From Takakia lepidozioides (Eukaryota > Streptophyta > Takakiopsida > Takakiales > Takakiaceae): 60,000 nucleotides of DNA. Location of the stretch: assembly GCA_030704615.1 (NCBI GenBank), contig CM060734.1, forward strand, positions 10,294,001-10,354,000, written 5' to 3'. This document shows positions 34,321 through 45,175 of the stretch, piece by piece. Position numbers and translations under genes: made by a program. Under the pieces are notes generated by a model. The model made no database searches, was not told the origin of the DNA, and worked only from the letters and a program-made list of their open reading frames with translations. Positions within the stretch are counted from its first letter, which is position 1; the number at the start of each line of letters is the position of its first letter.

Positions 34321-34940
34321 CACACCCCTACCAACAGGGAGTCGATGTCCTCATCGACTTGTCCATTTTGTAGAAACGAACATCCAAGTTGTGGCGTCCC
34401 ACATCACTAGATAACCTTGAACCAACCGTGCGCCCCAATCACTACAATTGGGTCCGCCTTGGAATGCTGGCCTGAGGTACGGGAACACGCCGAAGCCGCA
34501 CTATGACTTCGTCCCGAGGCTACACGATTATAGTACGTGAACGGAAGCACGTAGCTTCCGCGTTAGCCCGCACTACAAGCAACCCCTCGGTAGCGCAGTT
34601 ATAGTACGCGCACGCGCCAGGTGCGCACTAGCATGTGAACTCCCAAAGAAGGCGCAAGTTTCCTTGCCCCTTGGGTGGGAGTCACCCGATTTTGGCACTG
34701 CGCAAACACACGATTAACCCAATTTACCTCTCCCACTTTTGTAAGCTAGCATGCATTCTACACACTAGCCAACCATACCATGCATCACCATTCCAAACAA
34801 AATAGGACGCACAACATTTGGAAACCATTTCATTTATAACAAAATTTGTACAATACAAGTTTTTGCAATCGGATTCCTGAGCTAGCTAAGCCGGGCTAAG
34901 CATGCATTTCCTCCCCCACGCTCCAAGGTTGATGTCCCCA
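34321..34940 (-). other. 3' untranslated region of copy C, shortened
   Basis: Equivalent to 14040-14945 of copy A but about 290 bp shorter. A segment is missing after GGCGTCCCACATCA near 34404, where the sequence jumps to AACCTTGAACC. Confidence 0.7.
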
Positions 34941-37900
34941 TCAACGCTTCTTCCGCTTTTGAGGTCGCCCTTCGAAAGCTGCAACCGCCTCAGATGCGTT
35001 CCCCATTTCTGAGGCACGCACCCAAGAAGCCTCCACATGATGATAGCCCTTCCATTTCACGAGATACTCCGTTTCTCGATTCTTGAACCTCCTCAACTTA
35101 AGCACTGTCTCCCTCTCGTACTTAGGTTCATTTTCATGATCCAACAGCATAGGTGGCGGACGCAACACTTGATGCCGATTCGGGCGCGCTTCATCTTTGA
35201 AGTAAGGCTTCAAAAGGGAGATGTGGAATACCGGATGCACCTTGTTGTTTGCCGACAGCTCCAATTCATACACATCCTCATTCATAACCTTCCGGATGCA
35301 AAAGGGTCCCGCATACGGAGGTACGAACTTCGGACTCACTTCCGAAGGTAGTCAAAAATTCTTGATGTTCAACCAGATCTCCGTGCCTTAAACTTAACCT
35401 CCCTCCACTTCCGATTCACCTGCCATTCATACCATTTCCTAGCTTTGGCAATGTTGTATTTTGCGAGCTTCAACAAACGCTCGCGTTCTTCCAGCACTGC
35501 CGCTGCTGCCGGTTCCTCAATGTCTTGGGCGGCCGAATTTGTCGGCACCAGAGGTGCTTTTCCATAAACCAATACGAAGGGGGAAACTCCCATTGCGGAA
35601 TGTTTTGTGTTATTATAACAGAACTCTGCCGCATCCAAGTGCTCCACCCAGTCCGATTGGTCTGCCGACACGTAATTCCGCAAGATCTGCTTCACCATGG
35701 AATTCACCCTTTCCGTTTGGCCGTCCGTCGTAGGTCGGAAGGCGGTGTTCATCTTGAGCCTCATCCCCATCTTCTTCCAAAGTGCCCTCCAAAATTTACT
35801 CGTAAACTTTGGATCGCGGTCCGAGACAATATCCTTCGGGAGTCCATGATGCTTGAAATGTGGGCGAAGTAAAGTCGTCCCATCTCCTGTACCGTTGCCG
35901 TCTCCTTGGTGGGGATGAAATGGCCCATTTTACTGAACCTATCCACCACCACCATGATTGCATCGAATCCTTTCGACAACGGCATAGCAGTCATGAAATC
36001 CATCGAGACACTTTCCCAAGACCCCTCTGGAATCGGCAAGGGTTGTAACAGCCCCGCTTGTTTTTTGTACTCGCTCCGGTTTTGTTGGCATGTGGTGCAT
36101 GTCTTGACATACGCCTCGGCCTTCTCCCTCAGTTTGGGCCAAAAATACTCTTTCTTCAAGAGTGCCGCGGTGTGCTTGGCTCCGCCGTGGCCCGCAAGCG
36201 GACCATCATGACATTCTCTTAAGAGACTATCTCTGATCCCTCCCTTCGGCACGTAGAGACGCTTTTGCTTGTACCGGAGCAGTCCATTTTGCAAGTGGAA
36301 CTGCGATTTAACCCCCATCCTCAAGTCCCGCATCACGGACTTCGCCATCTCATCCTTCCGGTAAGCCTTCCGGATCTTCCTTTGGAGCGCCGTTTCGCCC
36401 CTGTACACCATCATGAGCTGCTGCTTTCTACTTAAAGCATCGGCCACCACATTGTCCCGTCCTGGTTTGTACTGGATATCCACGTCGAACAGTGCCAAAG
36501 TGTCTTGCCACCTAATTTGTTTTGGGGACAACTTAGGCTGTGTGGCAAAATACTTCACCGTGACATTGTCCGTGAACACCTTTACCGGGTTGGAACCAAT
36601 ATAGTGGCGCCAAAGCTCAAGGCAATGCACCACCGCCTTCATTTCTTTCTCGTGTGTGGGCCACCGTCACTCCACTTCATTCAGTTTCTTACTTTCGTAA
36701 GCCACTGGACGTCCATCATGCATCAGTACACCCCCAATTGCGAAGTCCGACGCATCTGTATGGATCTCAAATGGACGGTCGAACTCCGGAATTTTGAGGA
36801 CTGAAGCTTCCGCCATCCGCTGCTTCAACTCGGCAAAAGCATGGCCACAAAAGGTGTTCCCTACCCAGACTTTGGATTTACACAGGAGGTTTGACAGCCG
36901 CCCCGTGATCTTGGCGAAATTTCAAACATACTTCCAGTAATAGGAGGCGAGTCCTAGGAAGGATCGCACTCCCGGGACCGAAGTCGGAGGCTCCCAGTCC
37001 AAAATTGCCCTCACCTTTCTGTCATCCATTTTAATCCCATCCTGTGTAATCAGATGTTCCAGGAACTCCACTTTTGTGACCCCGAATTCGCACTTTGAAG
37101 CTTTGGCATACAACTTCCCTTCCCGCAATTTCTGGAACACCCTTTTTAGGTGCTCCAGGTGCTCTTCCTTTGTTTTCGAGTACACCAAGATGTCGTCGAT
37201 GTACACGATCACAAAGTCATCCAACCATTCCTAGAAAAGACTGTTCATTAGTGTGCTAAAGGTCGCGGGTGCGTTGGTGAGCCCAAAAGGCATCACCAAG
37301 AACTCATATGAACCATACCTTGTCTTGCACGCGGTCTTCTCCTCGTCTCCTTCTGCCACTCGAATTTGATGGTAGCCGGAGCGCAAATCGATCCAGCTGA
37401 AATACTTTGCTCTTGCCAATCGATCAAAGAGGTTGTCGATCCTTGGCAAAGGGTACCGGTTTTTTATAGTCACCTTATTTAGAGCCCTGTAATCGACACA
37501 CATCTGTAGCGCCATATCATTCTTGTCTGCGAATAGCACCGAGGCTCCGTAAGGTGACTTACTCGGCCGGATGTACCCCTTTGACATTAGATCCTTGAGC
37601 TGAGTCTTCAGCTCGACCAACTCTCTGTGGCTCAACCGGTAGGGCGCCTTGGCAGACGGCTCCAATCCCGGTATCACCTCAATCTTGTGGTCAACTCCTC
37701 TTCGCGGTGGCAAGCCCCTTGGTAAATCCTCCGGCATCACATCCTGGTATTTCTCCAAAATCGCCTTGATCCAATCTGGGCTCGGCTCCCCATTGCCTTC
37801 TCCCTTCACTTGTATTACATAAAGCAAAAACTGGGGCTCGTGTAACTCCTCCACGGCCCACTCCCTTGCTGACAGAAGGTTTATTCGCCCTCCCACGGGG

Positions 37901-39488
37901 TTGGGCGTTTCCGACACTCGTAAAACTTCGCCACCATTCCCACACGGTAGCGTAACTACTCTCTTGCGGCCATCTATGATCTGCTCAAAAAGGTCATCCC
38001 CAAAATGAGATCCACTCCATCGATCTCGCAAATGGTGAAGTTATCACGTCCCTCCCAACTCCCGAGCTGAAGAGGAACATCGAACGCCAATCTCGTCGCC
38101 AATTGTGGTTCTCCTTTAGCAGAATGTACCTCAATAGAGGCCCCCACATCACTTGTCGGGAGTCCCAGCTTCTGTGCCGTTGCCGGTGTCATGAAGGATT
38201 GCGACGCTCTTGTGTCCACCAACAACGACACGTTAGTTTCGGAGATTATCCCACACACAAACATTAACTGACTCCCTTTACGCAAGGCGCCAGTTTCCTG
38301 ATACAACTCACAAGAGTAGTTGCCTACCTTGCAAGTCTTGGCAACCACCGCCTCCACCAAGCGGCTGATGGAAGCTTCGGACAACTCCATGGTTGCCCGA
38401 GTCATATTCAATTGTTGGGGATTCGTACACTTCTTGGCCATGTGCCCGGACTCCCCACAATTGAAGCACACTCCATCGAAGGTCACCTTTTGTCTGCCAT
38501 AAGGCGTCGCACCTGATTTTCCTTTCAGAGCACCGGGTGTCGTGTTGGCGTGTGAAGGCCCTCCCCTCAATTTCCACGTGCCATTGTCGCCGCGTGACCT
38601 ATCCCACTTCTTTTCCGGTCGAAAGGAGTCACCCTCCCGCCGGGTCTTCTTGTGGTTCAGCTCCGTACGGCCTTGTCTTTTGCCCCTAGGGACATCCGAG
38701 AAACATTCAGCCCTCTTAATTGCCTCGTTCAAAGTCTTAGGTGGCTTCTCCTCCAATTTTCGTCTGGCCCATAGGGCCAGTCCCGCCACAAAGTTGAAGA
38801 CCATTTCTGGTTTCGTCATGTCTGCGACTTCGAGCAACAGCACATTGAAAGCCTGGACATATCCCCGAATGTCGTCTGTTTGCTTCAAATTCCTCATCTT
38901 GTCCCGGGCAAGCCAGGACGCGTTGAGGGGCACAAACTGCCTCTTCATCAATTCCTTGAACCCACTCCAGTTCAAGGTTTCCGGGCTTGGACCTCGGTCG
39001 TGAAGGAGTTTTTGCCACCATTGTTGAGCATAGCCCCTCAAATAGGTGGGAGCCACTTCCACCCGATCCTCGTCACTCAACTTGGCCGCCCGGAAGTACT
39101 GCTCTAGCTCCAAGAGCCAGGTGTTGAGTGCCTTCCGATTTTGGATGCCCTTGAAGGTGCCGGGTTCCTTAGGCTTCACCTTAAATTTTTCCTTAGTGGA
39201 AGTGCCATTAGCCGCCTTCAACACGTCTTTCAATGTCCCGCCAAACTGCGCCAACAACCCTTTCCAAAAGACTGCTGGCATGGGAGGCATGTGTTGGTCT
39301 GTCGGAGCTCTCAGAGATTCCTTGGGCTCCGACTCCTCAGATTCCTCCCGTTCTTGAGTGGCCTTATTTTCAAAAGTATGCATCGCTTCCTCAAATGGCC
39401 ACTTCGGTGACACGTCGCCCCCATCGGGCTCACCAGGATCATCATCTTTCGGGCCGTTCCGCTTTTGCTTTGGCTTGCCCGACCCCAT
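34941..39488 (-). pseudogene. Gag-pol polyprotein of copy C, decayed
   Basis: Starts at ATG 39488 (MGSGKPKQKRNG) and ends at TGA 34941-34943 (RKKR). Zinc knuckle CFNCGESGHMAKKC is present, but the protease motif DTGAS has become DTRAS. RT keeps YIDDILVYS, and RNase H, integrase (CTTCQ, GQTERVN) and chromodomain (LVKWKGYHHVEASW) are recognisable. Breaks seen: a short deletion near 37978 (SRS then a jump to QIIDGRKR), a stop near 37230, breaks near 36920-36645, a frameshift near 35770-35845, and loss near 35345-35370. Confidence 0.9.
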
Positions 39489-39529
39489 GGTGAGGCCGAT
39501 CCCAAGGACGATTGCATACAGAACTCTAA

Positions 39530-39541
39530 GCTCTGATACCA
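39530..39541 (-). other. Primer-binding site of copy C
   Basis: The minus strand reads TGGTATCAGAGC, two bases inside the 5' LTR, which starts at 39544 with TGTCGCGTACC. Confidence 0.9.
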
Positions 39542-39543
39542 AG

Positions 39544-39713
39544 TGTCGCGTACCTCACTTCGGTAAGCTCCCCTTCAAGTCATAGTTATTCGCTTTGATG
39601 CGCGCGCCTAACTCCCAATCTGGCCGTCGGGCCAACTCGGAGCTTCGGCTGCTCATCGGGACATAACGATCCCCCTTTACTCTTCCAAGGAACCCTCCAC
39701 CAATTTGGGCCTA
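39544..39713 (-). repeat. 5' LTR of copy C, truncated to 170 bp
   Basis: Matches the first 170 bp of the 33595-34320 LTR, then ends at the junction with repeat R. Confidence 0.88.
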
Positions 39714-40226
39714 ATCTGCAGAGGGAACATGCATTCTGTCTTGGATGACAGTTAGTTAGTTAGGCGGTTAGAACAGCTTGCAGGTAGAATAGGCAGAGTA
39801 GCGACATGGAGGGGGTCACTTCTTGGAGATCAAATTCGACGAGATGATGGTGGATTCATGCAAGCTGTAGAGATGCACTCTAGAGCAGATTAGAGACACC
39901 ATGGCTTCGGCCTGATACTTGATAGATATTAATCTGATACATATTTCATACTCACACTGTGTAGAGAGACCTGAGGGAAGCTGTGGAATGAATGCTTGGG
40001 TAGATGGAACATGGAAGATTGCAGAAGCAATCTGATACTTAATCATAGACAGTAAGATAACTTGCTAACATGAATGCGAGAAGGAATACAAATAGGAAGC
40101 ACCCCCATGATACACTAGTTATAGGTCATGACTGATTGTTCTGAGCAAGCTGAGTGCTTAGAGATTTCCAACTCTTCTATCTTGGAGTTTCCACCTCGGA
40201 TAGCTAAGGGATGGGTGAGTAAAAGC
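39714..40226 (-). repeat. Dispersed repeat R, inverted copy
   Basis: The reverse complement aligns with 28357-28922, from CTCTGCAGAT at the copy C junction to CTTTTACTCACCC. The two copies form an 11-kb-spaced inverted pair enclosing copy C and the gag at 32-33 kb. Confidence 0.7.
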
Positions 40227-40234
40227 CGCTCGAC

Positions 40235-40720
40235 AATGAACCACACAATGAGCTCTATTTCGCATTTGCTGAGGAATGGGGCTCCGCCAAAAATACCATT
40301 ATGCAGGATGAAGCCCCTCCCGGCTGTGCAGATGGCTGAGCGCCCTGGCATCAACAAGCTGAAGTTGTATTTTGAGGCGGACAGGTATAACGATGCTCTT
40401 GCATCACTTTTGCTTTCTACCAATGACGACGGTGGACAGAGCCAAGAAATCCAACAGGCAAATCGGGATGCATGGTCTCTACATTGGCAGGCAGCGGATG
40501 CGGCATTTGAGGAAGATATAAAGAACACGGAGTGGGAATTTCTCTCTAACAAATGGCTGCACGTCTACGACGGGAATCACAGGTGGTACGCCTGGATGGA
40601 GGTCATATCCGAGCAGCATCCAGACGAAGCGAGCTGGCACTACCGGGTGAACGCAAAGATTATGGATGTGAAGAGTTCGGATTTGGGGCTCATACGACGT
40701 GCAATGAATTGTATGAATGT
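40235..40720 (+). CDS. Unrecognised gene with DGNHR motif, candidate exon 1
   Basis: A long open frame. The frame is open from 40128, but its first 30 or so codons lie in repeat R, so I prefer the internal ATG at 40235. The protein contains KLKLYFEADRYNDALASLL, then WLHVYDGNHRWYAWMEVIS and SWHYRVNAKIMDVK. The DGNHR core followed by an aromatic helix resembles the DG-H-R motif of ParB/sulfiredoxin-like folds; that is inference from the motif alone. The frame reaches a good splice donor (GTGAGT at 40721). I do not recognise the family. The pieces at 41180-41864, 41950-42149 and near 42595-42768 appear to belong to the same gene. Confidence 0.45.
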
Positions 40721-40923
40721 GTGAGTTTCTATCCCCATTTCTGCTCACATGAGCATGGGTGTCATGTGAGCATAAGAGCTTAGCATTTTGGGGATCTCCA
40801 TTAGAAAGGGTTGTAGGTCAAGCATAAGCAGTCGTTGTGGGTGACTGAGGCAGTGGGTGTAATTTAGCAAGTTGCAGCGGTGTAGCTTCATTGACTGATT
40901 TTTGGATGTGATCGTCTTCCCTA

Positions 40924-40953
40924 GCAGTTATAGTCGGAGTCGACTATAACTGC
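40924..40953. repeat. Perfect palindrome, 13-bp arms, TAGTCG core
   Basis: GCAGTTATAGTCG-GAGT-CGACTATAACTGC. It lies in the candidate intron after the DGNHR exon. A weaker relative (TTATGGTCTGCACCGACTATGG) follows near 41104-41125. Confidence 0.75.
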
Positions 40954-41179
40954 GGGGGTTGACTTCTTCCGAACCTCCACTACATTCCAATTTATTAAGT
41001 AGAAGTGCAGGGTGAGAGGGACTCAGAAGTAGTGTCAGGTGAGAGGGAGTTGTGAGAGTGGAAGGTGACTATTCTTCTTATGAGGCCTGCCTTATTACAA
41101 CAGTTATGGTCTGCACCGACTATGGCAGTTTAGGTGCAGTGACTGTGGTACCATTCAGCCCACAATAAACCCAAAAACG

Positions 41180-41864
41180 ATGCTAAGGTTGAAGGTAGGT
41201 AAAGATGAGACAAATTTCAATAAGGTCCATGGACACTTAAAGGCCATGTACTATGCATTTTGTAGCGTTACAGATCGCGGAAATGTGTCAAACAAACTTC
41301 CACACAAGCTATTCTACTTCCAGAAGTGCGCAACTACACCTGTTGAGGAGTATCAATCAGCTCTTCCACCGGACGTCTACGAGAAGTGCTTGAACAAGCG
41401 GGATGGGAACTGGATGACTATGCCGCGGGACGCCCTCATAGAATATATGGGTCAGGAGGGATTCCATAGAATTCAAACACCTTCTTGGATGCCCATGCCC
41501 ACCTGCCTGCCACCGCTAAGAACACCGACCTCATCTGGAAGAAACTTGCTAGCGATTTCCAGGTGCACAGGACGAAGTGGTACACCAAAATTGCCAAGTA
41601 TTCTTCCATTTGCGATCTTGCTCTGGGAACTGGCTTTCTTTTTTAGATAACCACGCATTACCACTTGCCGTGAATCAGAAGCCGGAAATGACTCTAGAGA
41701 AGTTACAGATGTTGGCCACGAGTGAGATCAGCCCTGCAGAGAAGGTTTCATGATTAAAGCTGTGGAATTCTGACTCCACAACCCGCAAAAAAGGGAAATT
41801 TCCCCATGCTCCCACAGATGTGGTGTTTGGCTTGTGGTGTGACAAAATGACATGGTGGTTCCAG
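41180..41864 (+). pseudogene. Unrecognised DGNHR-linked gene, candidate middle exon, damaged
   Basis: Encodes KVGKDETNFNKVHGHLKAMY, then PHKLFYFQKCATTPVEEYQS and DALIEYMGQE. After a shift near 41465 it continues in another frame with FLDAHAHLPATAKNTDLIWK and FQVHRTKWYTKIAKYSSICD, then MTLEKLQMLATSEISPAEK and FGLWCDKMTWWFQ up to a GTAAGA donor at 41865. The frame change and a stop near 41750 suggest a dead copy, though unannotated small introns could explain part of this. Amino-acid composition looks genuinely coding. No known family recognised. Confidence 0.4.
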
Positions 41865-41949
41865 GTAAGAACCATCCAATATTCGCGGTGGCTTCATGTT
41901 TGAGTTATTGTTGCAACCCTGCATTCTAAAAATTGTCGTGGACTCGCAG
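41865..41949 (+). other. Candidate GT-AG intron, 85 bp
   Basis: GTAAGA donor after CCAG at 41864 and ...GACTCGCAG acceptor ending at 41949. Removal joins TWWFQ to QKKEAERQLAML in phase 0. Confidence 0.45.
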
Positions 41950-42149
41950 CAAAAAAAGGAAGCAGAGCGGCAGTTGGCCATGCTGGTTCAGAAAGAGTTC
42001 CTGCAGCTCCCAACCCCAGAAGAGGCCCCACGCTCCATCAAGTACTGGAAGGAGTTGTTTTGGTGCGAGATGAAGGATGGGCCTGGCCGAAGTTGGCCGA
42101 TTACCGAGCAGCCTGGTGGATCTTTACCAGCTCGGAGGCTCGTATATAG
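41950..42149 (+). CDS. Unrecognised DGNHR-linked gene, candidate further exon
   Basis: Open frame QKKEAERQLAMLVQKEF, then APRSIKYWKELFWCEMKDG and LPARRLVYR up to a possible GTACAT donor at 42150. Charged and Trp-containing, with good coding character. The next candidate exon (about 42595-42768) is separated by 445 bp that hold the TAGTCG palindromes. Confidence 0.4.
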
Positions 42150-42254
42150 GTACATTATTATCATTGCAATTCCATGCATGCTTGGCATATGTCATACAGC
42201 AAATGGCGCACAGATACGTAGCGGGCATACTCATATCTGTAGCAAATGCACGTT

Positions 42255-42511
42255 ATAGTCGGCAGACATTATAATAGTCGGCAGACTTGGTCTTTAGACA
42301 AATGGTCGGCGCCGACTACTGGGCTCAGACATGGTAGTCATAGTCGGCAACGACTATAGGGTGGGGCTGGGGTAGCCATGCATTATAGTCGGCAACGACT
42401 TTCGGAAAGGGCCCCGTTGGCAGCCAGGCGAACCCACAGTTAGGAGTCGTAGTCGGCACCGATTATGACACAGGCTTTGGCCCATTGGGTGTCATAGTCG
42501 CTGTCGACTAT
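42255..42511. repeat. Cluster of ATAGTCG-N4-CGACTAT palindromes
   Basis: Units: 42255-42267 and 42274-42286 (direct repeats of ATAGTCGGCAGAC), 42305-42316 (GTCGGCGCCGAC), 42340-42357 (perfect 7+4+7), 42385-42400, 42450-42465 and 42494-42511 (near-perfect). Seven units in 257 bp, all within the candidate intron between 42149 and about 42595. Confidence 0.75.
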
Positions 42512-42594
42512 TGCATATGGGCAGGGACTACGGCCCGGGCATTTGAAAGTTTATTCTATGTCATTGCCATCAGGCTAAATGTCCATCCTGATTT

Positions 42595-42768
42595 CAAGTT
42601 TTGGTGCACTGGTACAAGTACATAAATTTTTATTTGCTCGCCAACAAGCATATCAGGTGTATGCCAGCCAGTGTCACACAGTGGGCCAACCTCCGGTTCG
42701 ACTGCACAATGTACAACGGCAGGCAGTTAGGCGAGTACGTGAAAGTCACACATCTGCCCTGCTTATGG
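42595..42768 (+). pseudogene. Unrecognised DGNHR-linked gene, last visible exon, truncated
   Basis: Open frame VHWYKYINFYLLANKHIRC, MPASVTQWANLRFDCTMYN, GRQLGEYVKVTHLPCLW with strong coding character. It runs straight into LTR fragment F at about 42770, so the gene is cut off here. The exon start is uncertain: an AG at 42572-42573 would put a TGA in frame, so I take a later start. Confidence 0.4.
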
Positions 42769-42769
42769 T

Positions 42770-42921
42770 GGCTCCACCTAGTGAGCGCCTCCGCCTCCTT
42801 GAGTGCCTTGGGCACTCAAGGGTGCTTCAGCCCCCCGTACCTATCGCTGCCACTGCCCCCACCACAAGGGCAGCCCCTCATGTGTCCCGACCCCCTGCCC
42901 TCAAGGCAAAGGGCCGCGACA
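42770..42921 (-). repeat. Chromovirus LTR fragment F
   Basis: About 150 bp from GGCTCCACCTAGTGAGCGC to GGGCCGCGACA, ending exactly at the LTR terminus. The 15-bp sequence AGGCCGGCACCTGTC starts at its last base (42921-42935) and recurs at 43017-43031. Confidence 0.85.
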
Positions 42922-43640
42922 GGCCGGCACCTGTCCGTCACATTTCAACCCCCGGACGGAAATTCGGCACCGAATATCCAGTAGGGGACGCCAGGACGAA
43001 GTCGCCTCGGGCGGAGAGGCCGGCACCTGTCAACGATGGTTGACCAGCGCGAACTCACCACCAAATAGTCTCCAGAATGACTTCTAATGCAAGCCTGGTA
43101 GCCAAAAGGTTAATTTAAAAAAAAAAATTGCTTATAGGGTTGCGCATGAGAGGGTTGGGACTTAGTTTTTCTTTTTCTTTTTCTCCTGTGCGGTTTCTTA
43201 GTATTGAGCTGTTGTGTTGGGTCATGGAACGCAATGATCGCTGGATAGGGGCGTGGGATGGAGGCTTTGCAGACCTATTCTTGAGTTACTGATGCAGGAA
43301 GGGGCGAAGCGCAACCTGCACCGTAACCGCAATGGGCTCTTGGCTCCTGTTAGTACCATGATTTGGTATTCTTCCTGATGTTTACAAGGATATTGGGAGA
43401 GACAGCTTGGTCTTAGCTGTCCGTGTTTCAATCGATGCCCGCTCAGCTGCACCGTGGTGGTTCTCACAGACCAATACGACATTACCTGACTACAGACAGA
43501 AGCAACACACACAAGAGGTCCTATTGTGTTCATGGTCAGTCAAATCCTCCATGGGTCATGACACAAGGTCGAGGACAATGTGGTGAGGGCACCTTCTTCT
43601 TCGACCTATTTCAGCCTGTTTTGACCTCTCATCAGACTCG
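42922..43640. other. No intact gene; weak PPR-like traces
   Basis: Near 43250-43320 the words GCGTGGGATGGAGGCTTTGCAGACC match the GRGMEALETY part of the nearby PPR repeats, but in broken frame. Nothing else recognised. Confidence 0.35.
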
Positions 43641-44260
43641 GCCCTGAATTTCTTCATGATGGTGGGACAACCGCAATCACAAGGTGTGGATTTTTCTTAA
43701 TGTACCATGTAAAGTTTTAAGTTAGTCCATCCTGCAAATGTGGGCTCTTGGCTCTTGTTATGATTTGGTATTCTTCCTAATGTTTACAAGGTTCTGGTTC
43801 TTGGGAGAGTCAGCTTGGTCTTAGCAAGCTACGTTTCAATCTCTGCCAGTTCAGTTGTGGAAATCGCAGCAGCGGCACAATTGATAAAATCTGGCACTGC
43901 TACTCAAGGCACCTTCTTCAACACATTTCACCCTGTTTTCTCCTCTTATCAGAATCGGCCCTAAATTGGTGAGGGCACCTTTTCTTCAACATGTTTCAGT
44001 CTGTTTTTCCCTCTCATCATTTGGGTTGGGGTGTTTGCTGGAAGAGGGCCGGATTTCAAGCACAAGATTACCTATGATTCCCTGTGGATCCATTGCTACA
44101 AGAAACCTGCATGGGTAGATGGTGAACTGGAAGCCGCAGCAGCAGCGGCACAATTGATAAATTAGGCACTGCTAATGAAGGCAACCTTCTTCAACACATT
44201 TCACCCTATTTTCCCCTCTTATCAAAATCGGCCCTAAATTTTCAGGTTGAATTTCTGTAA
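43641..44260. repeat. PPR-associated dispersed repeats
   Basis: Segments such as AGCAGCGGCACAATTGATAAA with CACCTTCTTCAACACATTTCACCC occur near 43870 and 44145 and again near 45515. Others (GATGGTGGGACAACC) recur near 12090, 45205 and 45775. They form a repeat family linked to the PPR fragments. Confidence 0.6.
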
Positions 44261-45175
44261 GTTACTGGTTGAGTGAACCTTTGATAGTTTGCAGTGTGTG
44301 CAAGCCTGGCAGCTCTGGAGAAGGGCAAAGAGGTCCATGGCAACATTGTCAGAGCTGCAATTATACCACATGTCATTCTTAACAATACCCTCGTGGACAT
44401 GTATGAAGGGAGTGTTTGACAGTATGCCTGAACAAGATGTGGGTGTCGGTGCGATGATTGCAGGATATGCATAGTTACGGCGTGGATGGAGGGTTTTGAG
44501 AACTATGACTAAATGATGTGCGAAAGGGAGAAACCCAACCACTTTACATTTGTTTGTGTTTGCAATGTGTGTGTAAGCCTGGGAGCTCTAGGAAATGGGA
44601 AAGAGGTTCATTGGTGACATCATCAAAGCTGAATTTGTACCAGATGTCATTATGAACACTGCCCTGGTGGACATGTATGCCAAATGTGGGTGCAGCAAGC
44701 CTGATGCAAAGGGGGAGTTCGACAATATGGCTGAACAAGATGTGGTGTTTTGGAATGCCATGATTGCAAGGTATGTGCAGCATGGGTATGGGATTAAGGC
44801 TTTGGAAACCTAAGAGCAAATGATGTGGGAAGGGATGAAGGCAGACCGGGTCATGTTCATTTGTGTTTATAATATGCATATGCGAGCTTAGCAGCCCTAG
44901 GAATGGTCAAAGAGGTTCATGGTGACATTATCAAAGTTGGAATTGTACCAAATGTCATTATGAACATTCCCCTGGTCTATGCTCACCAAGTGTTCAATAG
45001 AATCCCTCAACGATCTTTGATCATGTGGAATATAATGTTGGCAGGATTTACCAAGCATGGGTTGGTAGGAATGCTTTGGAGACCTATGAGCAAATGTTGC
45101 GCGAAGGGTTGAAGCCCAACCACATCACATTTGTTTGTGTTTGCAATGCGTGTGCAAGCCTGGGAGCGTTCTGTT
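44261..45175 (+). pseudogene. Decayed PPR repeats
   Basis: Recognisable pieces: NTALVDMYAKCGCSKPDAKG, FDNMAEQDVVFWNAMIARYV (44655-44810), then LKPNHITFVCVCNACASLGA (45108-45167), with several other repeats readable only across frames. These are PLS-type PPR repeats of organellar RNA-binding proteins. Numerous stops and shifts. Four or so repeat units are represented, out of register. Confidence 0.7.

Larger units (their letters stand above)
33595..39713 (-). mobile_element. Ty3/gypsy chromovirus copy C, right LTR truncated
   Basis: Complete 3' LTR at 33595-34320, internal region, primer site at 39530-39541, and only the first 170 bp of the 5' LTR (39544-39713). The LTR stops abruptly at GGGCCTA, where dispersed repeat R begins, so no target duplication can be read. 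CpG-type changes at the LTR tip (TGTTGTGCAC for TGTCGCGCAC) suggest past cytosine methylation. Confidence 0.92.
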
